This document shows positions 52,110 to 61,921 of a stretch of 64,000 bases of DNA, in pieces. The notes under the pieces are model-generated. The model searched no databases and had not been told where the DNA came from. It worked only from the letters and a program-made list of their open reading frames with translations. Every line of letters begins with the position of its first letter. The first letter of the stretch is position 1. Position numbers and translations under genes: made by a program. This stretch comes from Sphaerulina vaccinii (taxonomy: Eukaryota > Ascomycota > Dothideomycetes > Mycosphaerellales > Mycosphaerellaceae), in the NCBI GenBank assembly GCA_022570795.1, contig JAKUDP010000003.1, forward strand, positions 372,001 through 436,000. The letters are read 5' to 3'.

Positions 52110-54919
52110 CTATTCTGCTATAGCTAAGAGTCTTTGCTTTTGCTCTTGCTCCTGCTCAGCTTGAATCTCAGCGTCCAGCAGACAAGCCTCACATTCAGCT
52201 TCTCCCGATGCAGCATGATCATGACGCGTTGCGCTACCACCCATGTTTTCTTCGCGCACTCGAGGTGCTAGAGTCATGTCCGCCGTCTCGTGCTCATGCT
52301 TAGGTGCTGATGAAGTTGCTCGGACATTGTGTCGAGAGCTGTAGAACGACTTGAAGATCTCAGCAGCCTGTTGAAGCTGAGCACCACCTGAAAAGGCAGA
52401 CTCCTCCTTCCTGTTGAGATGCAGAAGCTCTGCCTTCATGTTCTCGTCTAGTATGGTATGAACGATCTCCATATGCCTGGCCTGCTGTGGGACTTTCGGC
52501 ATGAAGCGATCTCCTCGAATGATAGTCGTAAGCTCCTCAAGAAGTTTCCTGCATGTCTTAGTCAGAGTGACATAGTCGATGTCGATGTCCCTAAGCACGA
52601 CGGGGAGGTACTCTTCAAGGCGTGCCATGACCTGCAATGGCAGTAGCTTTCGTCGCCGGTTTCCTATCGAGACCGGTCGCTTGTAACCTTTGCCTTTCGC
52701 CGGAGCAACGTGGCTATCGATCTGATCCTCGAGCTGTAAGACGACCTGCTCAATCGCGTCTTTGCTCTCAACCAAGGTCTTAATAGACGCGGACGCTGCA
52801 CCAGGCCGCAGCATCCAGGACCCTTTCTCACGAGTGCGCTCTTTGCCATAGCCCAGTCCTGATCTGTATTTGAACCTTGCAAGCATATCTTCGGGCGACT
52901 TAGGCAGGACATTCGCAAACAGTGTGCTGCTGTGAAAGTCAATGACCTGGTCCATCTCTGGCCAGCGGATGTCTATGAGTTGCTGTTGCTGCAACGCATT
53001 GTACAGGTGTGCCATAGCGAATACTGCCATGTGGTGGTTCGCTAGCGATAGACCAAGCTCTTCCTGAGAGAGGGCCAACTTCATGCTCAGCGTTCCGCTC
53101 TGAAGAGCATCGTGCCTGATCAAGGAACCGTGTTGCACTGACGGCTTGATGCTGTTGTGGTGACTTTGTAGACTAAGCTGGTCTTCCTTGATATCGATAC
53201 CGATGGCTTTCTGTGACTCAGCAAGCAGCTGCCGATACGCATCCACCTTATCCACCACGTTCGTTGTTTCTGGCATGTCCGGGATCCTCTTTCAGGTTCA
53301 ATCTCTTGTACAGAGTCAGGTCGTGGCCTTGCGTTTCCTTGAACACGAGCAGCCACATTTCATGCATCTTTGGTCTGTCTGAGTCAGGCCAATCGATCTC
53401 TCTTGTGTAGCCTCGGCCGGCGTCATCCTTTGCGAAGCGTATGCGCTCGTCTGCACGGATCGCAGCTTCAAGTAGTTGCGTGTGATACAGTGGTCGCGAC
53501 TCCACACCACAGATCTCTATGATATCAAAGATAATCTGGGACGCAAATGCAGCAGGCACGGTAAGTCCACTCCCTTTCAGATTCCACAAGTCGGCAACGC
53601 ACTTGGCAAACTGATCTTTCAGGAACATAGATCCGTGTACTTCATCGCCGCCGAGATCGTGAACCCATAGCTTTGTCTCATCCACGAGGAAGAGATCGAG
53701 CAGCATCTGAGTAAGCTTCTCATATTGGTCGCATCTCTTCTGATACTCAGGCAAGTCCATAAGTTCCGGCCGACTGAAGTATTCCGTGCGCATGCTTGGT
53801 ATCAGAGGTGGCCATCGCTCCATTCGCTGCATGTTAGCATAGTCCTGAAACTTTCGTAATGTCCTGGCCCGAGGCAGATATATGAGATCGTGTATCGGTA
53901 GATGCTCTAGGCTTTTGGTAGAGGACAGGATGTCAAACGCATCTTGGCCATTCCGTGCCGCGTCGGCGCAGAGGATCGGCATCGTCATCTTCGTGTATTG
54001 GTCCCTCTCGGATTCAAACGAATCAGGATTTCTCAGCCTGGCGAAGGTCTCCTTCTCTAGCTTTTTGGCCATTTCTATTCCAGCTTGAGTCAGTATAGTC
54101 ACCACGTTAAGGGGCGTCTGTCCCGAGGCAAAGCGTGTCCACGCTCGTTTGATCTCTTCTTCAATGGAATGCAGATCCTCAAAGAAGCAGTATAGGTCGA
54201 AGGCGTCTTCGAGGCTTTGATCTTCGTCTTGAAGCTCGTAGACTTCGGTCCCTGCATCTGGCTTCTTGGTCTTCATCGTCGCTAGAGAGACGTCAAGAGG
54301 CGTCAGAGGATACTCCTCATCCACGTTCTCTACCTCAAGAGCCTCGAACTTATTGGTAAGAGATCTTGTTTCAGTCTTGCGATCATCTGCAGTCTTTGGA
54401 CCTTTAGACGACCCATGCGTGAGGAGATCAATGGCACCTTGTAGCGTCTCATTGAAGTGCACATGCGCAGCATTGGATGTCTCATCAACGCCCTTCACTG
54501 CCCTTCACTGCCGCGAAGTGGCTCGCAAATCGTTGTCGTGCGGCTATAGCTCGCTGAGCCACGAACTTGATGCCGTTAGGAAGGCCTTGACTTTGCTTCG
54601 TTGACTCCGAGATGAGCTTTGCTTGTTGTATGATTTCGTGGGTTATGCTGCGATATCGCACTTGCTTGGGAGAAGAGGACGTGATGGCATCTATTGATGT
54701 CCTCACAGGCACAGTGCTTCTCGATTTGGCTAGCTTGCGATCTTTACCCTTCAGACGCGCCGAAGGAGCAGCAGGAGTAATGTGCTTTGGTCCAGTGATT
54801 GGAGATGCCTTGGAATTGTAGCCGCATGCTTTTGCTGTTCGGTGAAGCCATGTTGTGAAACAGTTGGTGTCTTCCTTGTATTGCTTGTAGCTGGAGGAGA
54901 GGAAGTCTGGCAAAGACAT
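52110..54919 (-). pseudogene. DUF6604-type protein gene broken by two +1 frameshifts
   Basis: Three consecutive minus-strand frames read as one protein of about 930 residues. The N-terminus MSLPDFLSSSYKQYKEDTN (from 54919) is the signature I associate with DUF6604 proteins. The first break is at 54491-54510, where the 10-mer CCCTTCACTG is present twice in tandem; one copy would keep the frame. The second break is near 53264-53272 and also needs one base fewer. No GT...AG intron fits either junction. The central part is rich in charged helices (EEEIKRAWTRFASGQTP, PPLIPSMRTEYFSRPELMD), and the C-terminus ends in a Glu/Gln/Lys tail. Both breaks could be sequence errors, but the tandem 10-mer looks like a genuine slippage event. 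No further stops interrupt about 2.8 kb, so decay would be recent. Confidence 0.7.
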
Positions 54920-54925
54920 TGTCAA

Positions 54926-55278
54926 CGGCCTGTGGTAGTAGTAGTAACGGTGTTCTGCAGGAGACGAAGTCCAGGTGCGAGGGGTGTTGCTGAAGAATTT
55001 GATAAGCCGAGTGACAAGGATGTTCTGTCATGATCAGCAAAACAGATCTATCACATCTCACATTTCGTCGTTGCGAACGCCATGCCGCAACTTCGTACGC
55101 TTATCAAAGCAGGTCAGCCGAGGCATTATGATTCATCACCAACTGTGTCGCTTTAAGCAGGCTTCGTGTTCCTGGCTTGCCTTCTACTGCAAAGTGCTCA
55201 AACACTGGTGCATTGTCGACTGTTATTGTACACATTGTACACATTGTGTCACAAGACATGCCAATAAGTGAGCACTCT
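54926..55278. other. Upstream region of the DUF6604 gene
   Basis: This contains GTACACATTGTACACATTGTG (a short ACATTGT direct repeat at about 55226-55247). No gene is supported. Confidence 0.4.
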
Positions 55279-56655
55279 TTATGCCCAGACTCTTGCAGAG
55301 TGCCGTGCCTCCAGTGCTTTGGTGTGAGGGCTCCTGAGATGATGATGATTCTTGAGCTTGGGATCTGCTCTGTAGCGCTGGTACAGGAATTGTCGTAGAC
55401 CCCATGGCTTTTCGTGAAGATCTTGACTTATGCTCTCTAGAGACGTTGCGCCCTCGTCCTCGCCCTCAAGACGTAATAGATAAGCTGCCCGCATAAGGAG
55501 AGTGGCTAAACTTCCCTTACTCAGGTCGTGGCGTGGTATGCTGCCAACACCATCCTGGCACAGCTGCAGCATATGTCGGGCGTTCGCATTGGTCGGATGG
55601 TAGAGTTGGAGGATTGCTAGCTTTCTCTGCATGTTTATGGGCGACTTTGTGTTTCGCCAGCCTCTGATCTTTGGAAGTCCAGTAAGAAACATGTCATACA
55701 GGTCGGGCGAGCAAGGCAAAGCTTGATCTAGGAGTAGCCGGCGCTCGACGACCACAACAGATGCTGGTAGATACACCTGCTCACCATCAATCCGATCGAG
55801 TGCAAATACCATGCACTCTGAAGCGGTATTTGCAGTACGATCTTCGGCCCAGTGGAGCTTGACTTGGAGCAACTCTGCGAGCACGGAGCTAGGCCATGTC
55901 ATATTGGTCCTTTTATGGTACGGGTCAAATGCTTTCACAGCTCCCATTCGCATATCTGGCGTATTTGACCATGCCGCCACCCAGTGCATCACAATGCTTC
56001 CTTTGCCTTCAGCCTCGAGATGCCAGCAGAGAGGTCGGATGAAATCCACTGGCAAAGTATAGTCCCGGTGCCGTCGATCGGAGTTCAATATCCAAGTAAG
56101 GATTCTGGATGCTTCAACATTTGCAGCGGCAGCTCGTAGTTCTGCTAGTGGCAATCTCGACTCTTCCAGCTTCATCTGCGACTTTGCCAACAGCAGCATT
56201 GCTTCTGGGGCTCCAGCCTTGCCCTGCGATGCGAGAGACTCGAAATGTGCAACATCATCGACGTCTATGACATTGTCGAGAGGGAAAGTGCGATCGCGTC
56301 GCTCGGGAGGACGACCAGACTTGCTATCGAGCCACGCGCGTACATCATCCTTTGTAATTTCCAACGAAGCTGTCGAATCGTTCTTTCCTTCGTGTCCACG
56401 ATCATTGGCTAATGGCTGAGTGCGGCGGATAGTCGTCTCGTATGGATTCGGTAATCTTGACGAGGCGATGTCTACGACATCGAAGAGAGATATCTTGGAT
56501 CGTGGCGCAATGGATGGCGCTGGTGCGAATGGGTTGGGCACTCGATGCTCGCTACGCTGTGTTGTTGGCGAAGCGTGATAACAGCGTCTTACGAGTAGGC
56601 TCTTCCTAGTAGGCGCTCGAGCCGGGCGTGAGCGGCGAAGAGTGCTTCGAAGCAT
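55279..56655 (-). CDS. Probable mitochondrial hypothetical protein, 458 aa
   Basis: I chose Met at 56655 (MLRSTLRRSRPARAPTRKSL) because it begins an Arg/Ser-rich, acid-free presequence typical of mitochondrial import, with a likely cleavage near RRCYHAS. The longer upstream frame lacks such character. The mature part has helical repeats (PEAMLLLAKSQMKLEESRL; AILQLYHPTNANARHMLQLC) that resemble Sel1/TPR-like solenoids. The C-terminal segment is PWGLRQFLYQRYRADPKLK. The family is not recognised. A role in mitochondrial translation or assembly is plausible but unproven. There is no intron. Confidence 0.6.
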   Translation of the reverse strand: MLRSTLRRSRPARAPTRKSLLVRRCYHASPTTQRSEHRVPNPFAPAPSIAPRSKISLFDVVDIASSRLPNPYETTIRRTQPLANDRGHEGKNDSTASLEITKDDVRAWLDSKSGRPPERRDRTFPLDNVIDVDDVAHFESLASQGKAGAPEAMLLLAKSQMKLEESRLPLAELRAAAANVEASRILTWILNSDRRHRDYTLPVDFIRPLCWHLEAEGKGSIVMHWVAAWSNTPDMRMGAVKAFDPYHKRTNMTWPSSVLAELLQVKLHWAEDRTANTASECMVFALDRIDGEQVYLPASVVVVERRLLLDQALPCSPDLYDMFLTGLPKIRGWRNTKSPINMQRKLAILQLYHPTNANARHMLQLCQDGVGSIPRHDLSKGSLATLLMRAAYLLRLEGEDEGATSLESISQDLHEKPWGLRQFLYQRYRADPKLKNHHHLRSPHTKALEARHSARVWA

Positions 56656-56880
56656 GGTGAGACTGGCGATGGCAATGCCATGAGGAGGATCTGGAGACGC
56701 GCATCTTGACAGCAGAACAATAATACCGACGACGTGGTAGACCGACAAGATGCCTGTACAGGATGTTGAGGTGGAGCCGAATCACGAACATATCGCCACC
56801 GCACGTGAGATCAAAACACATCTCTGTTGTCTCGAGCAAGACCGAAACCATCTTTCCGACAAAACATCATCATCTTTGAC

Positions 56881-58185
56881 CTATCTTATGCTACATCTCA
56901 CATACAATGGCAGCTCAGTCTCAATCAGGAATAAAGACACTCCTTCTGTCCCAAGTTTCTTGGGCTTGAGGTCCTCTGTCGATGCTTTCTGGAAATCCTC
57001 CTCATTCGCTCCATGTGTGGTGTTGCCGCCATTCAGGCCAGCGCAGAAGGGCACAAACCCGCGACTCTGCTTACTGGCAGCATTCAGTGGATGTCTTGGA
57101 TCCTGCGCGTTGATGATGGGACCGAAGAACTCGCTCATGGTGTTGCGATGATAGTACGGAAGCCACAGTGTGTTCTCCGCTACTGCATATCGAGGTCCGA
57201 TGATTGCAAAGTCTACGACAGCTGTTCCCGGAGCTTTGCCATGCGCCGGAGCCGTCAGGACTACGAAAGTGGAAGGATCATGTTCGTCGAAGAGCAGATT
57301 GCCAATGACGTTAAATCGAGCGAGATCATACTTGTATGGATATAGCGTGCCATGCCATCCTGCGACATCGAAAGGCGAATGATCTTGTGTGCAAGACCAG
57401 AGGCGGTCTCCGAGACGAGAGATGATAGCCCATTCGCTCTCGTCAGCAGCAGATGCTTTGTCTTCTTCGATTTTGCCATCGAAGTGTGCTACTGGGATCT
57501 GAAAGTCTCGCACGTTGGCCATACCAGTCGAGCCTATTGCACCGAGATCTGGTAGCCTGAAGTGCCCCTCAAACAATTCGCAGACATATCCTCGTGCAGG
57601 CCCATCTGGAAGCGAAACGCCATATCGTATACCCCGAGGAATCACAGCGATCTCGTTCTGCCGTACTAGAAGTCTTCCGAGTTCAGTCTGGATATCCAGT
57701 GATCCAGCGTGCGGGATGATCAAGGTCTCGCCGTCCAAAGAAGAGAATGCTGTTTTCTCCTTCATCGACTCAGATACGGAGAACAGCCAGATCGCAAGGC
57801 CTTCTTTCTTCTCTGGAGTACCATTACGAGCCAAGAGCTTCTGCTTCGTCCAGTCAGCGGCCTCATCTCCAGCGAAGCCAGGCCACATATACGAGTTCGG
57901 AGACAGGCTTGACGGAATTACTGGAACGTCTTCGATGGGCTTGAACTCGCTATGGTCCAGCGAAGACGCAACACGATACATCCATGTCTGCAAGTTCTGA
58001 TCTCGAGGTGCTGTGAAAGATGTGCCGCTTATACGTTCTGTTCGAAGTCCATATGGTGGCTTTTGCGGACTGTTATTGGCTATTGGATTCGCGCCTGGTA
58101 TTGCTTCTGAAGAGTGATAGCTGCCGAAACCATTGAGGTAAGTGTATTTCTCCTTGATGTGGAAGTCTGTCACATGCTGCGACAT
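56881..58185 (-). CDS. Homogentisate 1,2-dioxygenase-like protein, 434 aa, with one altered active-site position
   Basis: This single exon uses Met at 58185 (MSQHVTDFHIKEKYTYLNG), where family members begin; 42 upstream codons are dropped. Conserved blocks are YLNGFGSYHSSEAIPGANP, NNSPQKPPYGLRTE, SGTSFTAPR, TQDHSPFDVAGWHGTLYPYK and PYYHRNTMSEF. Iron ligands of the family appear as His346, Glu352 and His391; His278 matches the active-site His of WHG. The segment that usually reads LHxxMxPHGPD is LNGGNTTHGAN here, so the second-shell His (human His365 from memory) is Asn385. Homogentisate dioxygenase opens the aromatic ring in Tyr/Phe catabolism. No fumarylacetoacetase or maleylacetoacetate isomerase gene is adjacent. 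This may be a divergent paralogue with another substrate. Confidence 0.85.
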   Translation of the reverse strand: MSQHVTDFHIKEKYTYLNGFGSYHSSEAIPGANPIANNSPQKPPYGLRTERISGTSFTAPRDQNLQTWMYRVASSLDHSEFKPIEDVPVIPSSLSPNSYMWPGFAGDEAADWTKQKLLARNGTPEKKEGLAIWLFSVSESMKEKTAFSSLDGETLIIPHAGSLDIQTELGRLLVRQNEIAVIPRGIRYGVSLPDGPARGYVCELFEGHFRLPDLGAIGSTGMANVRDFQIPVAHFDGKIEEDKASAADESEWAIISRLGDRLWSCTQDHSPFDVAGWHGTLYPYKYDLARFNVIGNLLFDEHDPSTFVVLTAPAHGKAPGTAVVDFAIIGPRYAVAENTLWLPYYHRNTMSEFFGPIINAQDPRHPLNAASKQSRGFVPFCAGLNGGNTTHGANEEDFQKASTEDLKPKKLGTEGVSLFLIETELPLYVRCSIR

Positions 58186-58601
58186 GTTGTGCGACAGACT
58201 TATGCGATTCTCCGCTGCGAGTGCCTGGAGTGACAGTTCTTGGTCAACATATAATCGACCTCTCTTGAGCAGGCTTACAAACGACAACGGTTTCACCGAG
58301 CTTTGTGACAATCATACACCGACTCGACTCGCACTGGTATATGGCGAGGATGAGTGATCGACCTATCTAATACCTCAAACAGGTTCCGACGCCAAAAGTA
58401 AAGCAAGAAAGCTTGCGAACGAGAGCTTATTCGATCGTGTTGGCTCGGTCGTACGATGCAACCCCTCACGGCTAGAATACCATCCTGGATTCTGCTATGC
58501 ACGCCTTAAACATAAAGCTAGGACAATCCTAGAGCCATTGTTAGACGTTGTACAACTTATACTTTGGACCCTCGTACAGCCGCATACGAGCGCTAAAAGT
58601 C
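58186..58601. other. Divergent promoter region
   Basis: This spacer lies between the dioxygenase-like gene (minus) and the barrel-like gene (plus). No motif is singled out. Confidence 0.35.
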
Positions 58602-59413
58602 ATGTCAACTTCCACTACTACGCCCATTACACAGATCATCCATCTTCGCAACGAACGCAGAGTTGAAGGTCATATCTTCGACGATCGAAAATGGCAAGCT
58701 GCTCTCGATCATTGTGAACAAGCAGCAGGTTTTCAGAGGTTGTATTGGGGACAATCACATGAATGTCCTGAACATGTTGAGTTGCATATAGCTAGGTATT
58801 GTCCGTCAATGTATCACACAACAGAAGCAATGGAGACCACAGAACATTGAACTTATCAACGTAACATGCAGTCCGCTCAACCCTCGCCCAACACAAGTAC
58901 TTCCTCTCATCACAACATTACAAGTTCTTCCTCGCCCTAATCGAAGTCCTCACCAACAAGAAACAAATACCGATCATTCGACATGCACAACTCAAGGATT
59001 GGACTCCCAACTCTCAAGCTCTAGCACGAGGTGCGCCATTCTCAGGTACAGCAATTTACTTACGAACAACCACTGCTTGGCACGAAGGTGCTTGGCCATT
59101 ATGGACACATGTTGTAAGGCATATCGATGGATGTCTTGGATGTAGTGGTGGACCAGTACTCGATACTGCAGTCGAGACTGTGAAAGGTCCTTTGACGAAG
59201 AAGATGGATGGTACAGATGAGATGGAGGTGTTTGAGCGGTCTTATATTGTGTATGTTGGATGGGAGACTACGGAGAAACATCATCAGCATCATCACACAA
59301 CACATTTCGCGGAACATGGTGTGGTTTTGAGATGTGGGAATGAAGGGTGGGCTGAGTATGGACATATTGTGTTCGTTGGGAGTAGTGAGAGGAGTGTTGA
59401 GGCTAGGTTGTAG
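58602..59413 (+). CDS. Probable dimeric alpha/beta-barrel (ABM-like) protein; internal intron unresolved
   Basis: The first exon starts at 58602 (MSTSTTTPITQIIHLRNERR) and encodes KWQAALDHCEQAAGFQRLYW and CPEHVELHI, which resembles the beta-alpha-beta start of dimeric alpha/beta-barrel proteins. The second coding stretch, open from about 58880 to the stop at 59411-59413, continues with HKYFLSSQHYKFFLALIEVL and later HIDGCLGCSGGPVLDTA, ERSYIVYVGWETTEKHHQH. A donor at about 58795 (GTATTG) and an acceptor near 58873 (ATGCAG) are candidates, but phases do not agree cleanly, so the junction is open. The coding strand turns from A/C-rich to G/T-rich at about 59170. Confidence 0.5.
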
Positions 59414-59673
59414 GCAATCGATGAGGTTTAGATGTATTTGTCGAACAATATAAGAGTGTTTCAAAAGAGGCAGGCGCGACCAACAGACCCACAGACAAGT
59501 GAATACATTCTTCACCACAAAATAGTATCTTTCTGGCAGAGTGTGTGAAGTATTCAGATTACATCACTGCCTGCCACCTCACCATTGAGTCTAGCAAAGG
59601 ATCTCTTGGCAGCTCCAAAGCTCGACGAGTATAGGTCGAAATTGTCATAGTGAAAAAAACGCCAAAAGTGCAC

Positions 59674-59681
59674 AAAAAAAA
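59674..59681 (-). terminator. Pol III terminator (T8 on the minus strand)
   Basis: A run of eight A on the plus strand gives T8 in the tRNA direction, 48 nt beyond the tRNA 3' end. Runs of four or more T end RNA polymerase III transcripts. Confidence 0.6.
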
Positions 59682-59691
59682 CATGAACCAT

Positions 59692-59710
59692 GGATGGATT
59701 TGAACCATCC
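59692..59710 (-). other. Extra B-box/T-arm-like hairpin in the tRNA trailer
   Basis: On the minus strand, GGATGGTTCAAATCCATCC forms a six-base-pair stem around a TTCAAAT loop and includes GGTTCAAATCC, an excellent match to the tRNA B box. There is no acceptor-stem partner or full tRNA around it, so it is either a relic of a second tRNA or a duplicated internal promoter box. Confidence 0.55.
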
Positions 59711-59728
59711 TTAATCGTTAAGATCGCT

Positions 59729-59811
59729 GGCGATACCGTGAATCGAACACGGGCTAACGCGGTTTTGTAGCGAGACCACAACACGTCGTCATACCACTAG
59801 ACCATATCACC
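59729..59811 (-). tRNA. tRNA-His (GTG) with a 13-nt intron
   Basis: The minus strand folds as a cloverleaf. The acceptor stem pairs GGTGATA with TATCGCC. The D arm is GTC...GAC with an A box TGGTCTAGTGG. The anticodon stem is ACGTG/CGCGT. The T arm is CCGTG-TTCGATT-CACGG. The anticodon loop reads TTGTGG, then an intron TCTCGCTACAAAA at the canonical position after base 37, then C38. The mature length is 70 nt. Anticodon GTG decodes His codons. Confidence 0.85.
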
Positions 59812-60359
59812 CGACTGAGTCGGTGGTTGCCCTTATGATTGGATGGAAACTGCGTTCGAACAACCAAATATGGAGGTCCAATCTTGGTGTGGTGAGGTGG
59901 GCGACGAGGTGGGGCGCGGCCAGCGGGGCTGGACTCGAAGTTTTCTGCTCGCCAAGGATGTTGGGTATTGGCTGGCGGTCTCGGAGCTGCAGCTTGTGCA
60001 TCGTCCGATTCAGTACGGAATGTGTATGTATATCGAGTTCGCTTCGATTGATATGCCGATCAAGTCTGCTGCGCTGTATATTCGGTTTATATTCAAGGTG
60101 GCTCTCGAAGCAGGCTACATCTTCCAGCTTGTGCTGATGGTAAGTTTGTCCACGATGCCGCTATTACATAAGCTAGAAGTGATGGTAGCTGTCGGGTGTG
60201 TAGATTGTTAGCATAAGCCAAATATCTCACGTCCGCCATCTGCCTTCATCAATTAACAGACGAAGCGTTATATTGCAACAACCCAACTGGCTCATATAAA
60301 AGCCATTGCCCACAGCCACGGACAGCATCGTAGTCGGCAGATTGATCCGTTGAATCAGT
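59812..60359. other. Spacer with weak overlapping frames
   Basis: Two plus-strand frames (59823-60137 and 59843-60211) overlap in different phases. Neither shows a known domain. A hydrophobic stretch (ALYIRFIFKVALEAGYIF) occurs in the second. No gene is called. Confidence 0.3.
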
Positions 60360-61508
60360 TCAATCCCGTCTCAAAAGCCAGCCAATACCCTTCACAGTAT
60401 CTTCATGGAACCTCTTTGTAGCAGTATGATCGGGATAAGAGTACCACCAAACATGCGGCATTCCAGTATAGACGTCAACCTTCGTCTCCACAGTAGCATC
60501 TAATCTCAATGTTCGTTCGTACACCAAAGAGTCGTCCCGCAGGACATCTGCGCCGCAGACTTGGAAGTATGTGCGTGGGAGATCATGGTGGCCGTTAGGC
60601 CACAGCAATGGAGACCAAAGCTCGGATGATAGATCTGGTTGCACAGCTTCTTTGAAAGCGAGTTCTGTTTTCTTGGACAGACCAGTGTTGGTGCCGTCAC
60701 CTTCTGGTTTTCGACTTTGGTAGATGGATTCGAAATGAGGTGGCAGCTTCTCTGGCTGGATCGTGAAGGATGAGTTCATATAGAGGCCGGTCAAAGGAGG
60801 AGAAAGTGCTCTGTCGCGAGCCCAGTGAGATGATGCTGCAGTGGTCTGGCCCCCTGAAGATGTTCCTCCAAGGATGAATCCAAGTTTAAGGTCGACACCT
60901 AACAAGGCGGATGCGGCGTCTGTTGTTACCTTGAGGAAGCGTTAGTGGACAGTGTGGTCGCACAGGTCACGAGAAGTTGTTCTGACCCATTGCAAAGCCT
61001 CCCAGACCTCCTCATAGTAGACCGGGAACTTCTCTTCGGGCGCCAAGCTATAGTCGACACTGATCGCGACGCAGCCATGGGCTACTACGGAGTTGATGCA
61101 GGCTGGTGCTTCCATTTCTGCAGTCCCGAAGATGGAGCCTCCTCCATGGATCAGGACGATCAGAGGCCGAAGTGTTGAGGGCTTAGATGTGGGCTTGAAA
61201 ACCAACGAACGGATGGCTCTGCCTCTCGATAGAGGTATGGAAAGTTCTTCAATTGAAACCTCGTTCTGGTGCGAAGCCAGTAGGGACAGCATGTCCTGCT
61301 TGCATCCTTCTGCCCATGCCTGTCGAACATTGGGTACATCTTCCAGGTCTACAGCTGGATAACGTCTTGGTAGGTTTTGGACGAGTATCTGTGGTGAACA
61401 TCAGGAAAGCCCAGACTTGTTTGTCGTGACTGGCAGTTCTACCTCTTGCAGCTCCTCATCTGTGTCGCCGTATCGTGCCCAAGTACTCGGATCGTCCAGA
61501 TTGGCCAT
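60360..61508 (-). CDS. Alpha/beta hydrolase-3 family esterase/lipase-like (HSL type), 347 aa
   Basis: There are three exons: 61508-61443, 61388-60971 and 60919-60360, with introns of 54 and 51 nt and agreeing phases. The start is MANLDDPSTWARYGDTDEE. The oxyanion-hole motif IHGGGSIFG is at about 102-110, characteristic of the hormone-sensitive-lipase group, followed by ISVDYSLAPEEKFPVYYEE. The nucleophile motif is GGTSSGGQ (Ser about 182; the family often has GDSAGG). The catalytic Asp lies in VCGADVLRDD and the His in TGMPHVWWY near the end. There is no signal peptide, so it is probably cytosolic. Members cleave short acyl esters, including xenobiotics and mycotoxin esters; the substrate is open. 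Confidence 0.85.
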
Positions 61509-61921
61509 TGCAACATACGAATTCTAAGACTTCAGTCACGAGCTCCTCATCATTGAGCAGCTATTACTGCTCGTGATCATTCACGTCTCCCGAGGTCGGG
61601 TCTTGCTCGCATTGCCACGCTTGGATTGTGGCCTATCTGTGTCTGAGACAGGCGAGCATCGAGACAGGGTGCGCGATCCGAGATCCATACGCGGGGACTC
61701 CATCTCGTGAGGAGCATGAAGATGGAGAGATGGAGAAGATGGAAAGAACGAGCCCTCGGAGCCCTCGGAGGTGCGAAGGGAGAAGTGAGAACTCCGAAAC
61801 AGGAAATGCTCCGTTTCACGACGGAGATGTGTACGAAAACTAGCTCCCGCTCTTGCCGACCCAATTGTAGATGGGGAAGATAAGCATTGTCACTTCCTCA
61901 ACTCCAACATCAGCATCAACA
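61509..61921. other. Spacer between hydrolase start and transporter stop
   Basis: Frames here are short and overlap; one at 61864-61577 is Arg/Ser/Leu-rich without features. Nothing is supported. Confidence 0.4.

Noticed and set aside
53248..53300. An intron explaining the second DUF6604 frame change
   Set aside because: No GT donor and AG acceptor of workable length fit the junction; coding resemblance continues right up to it on both sides.
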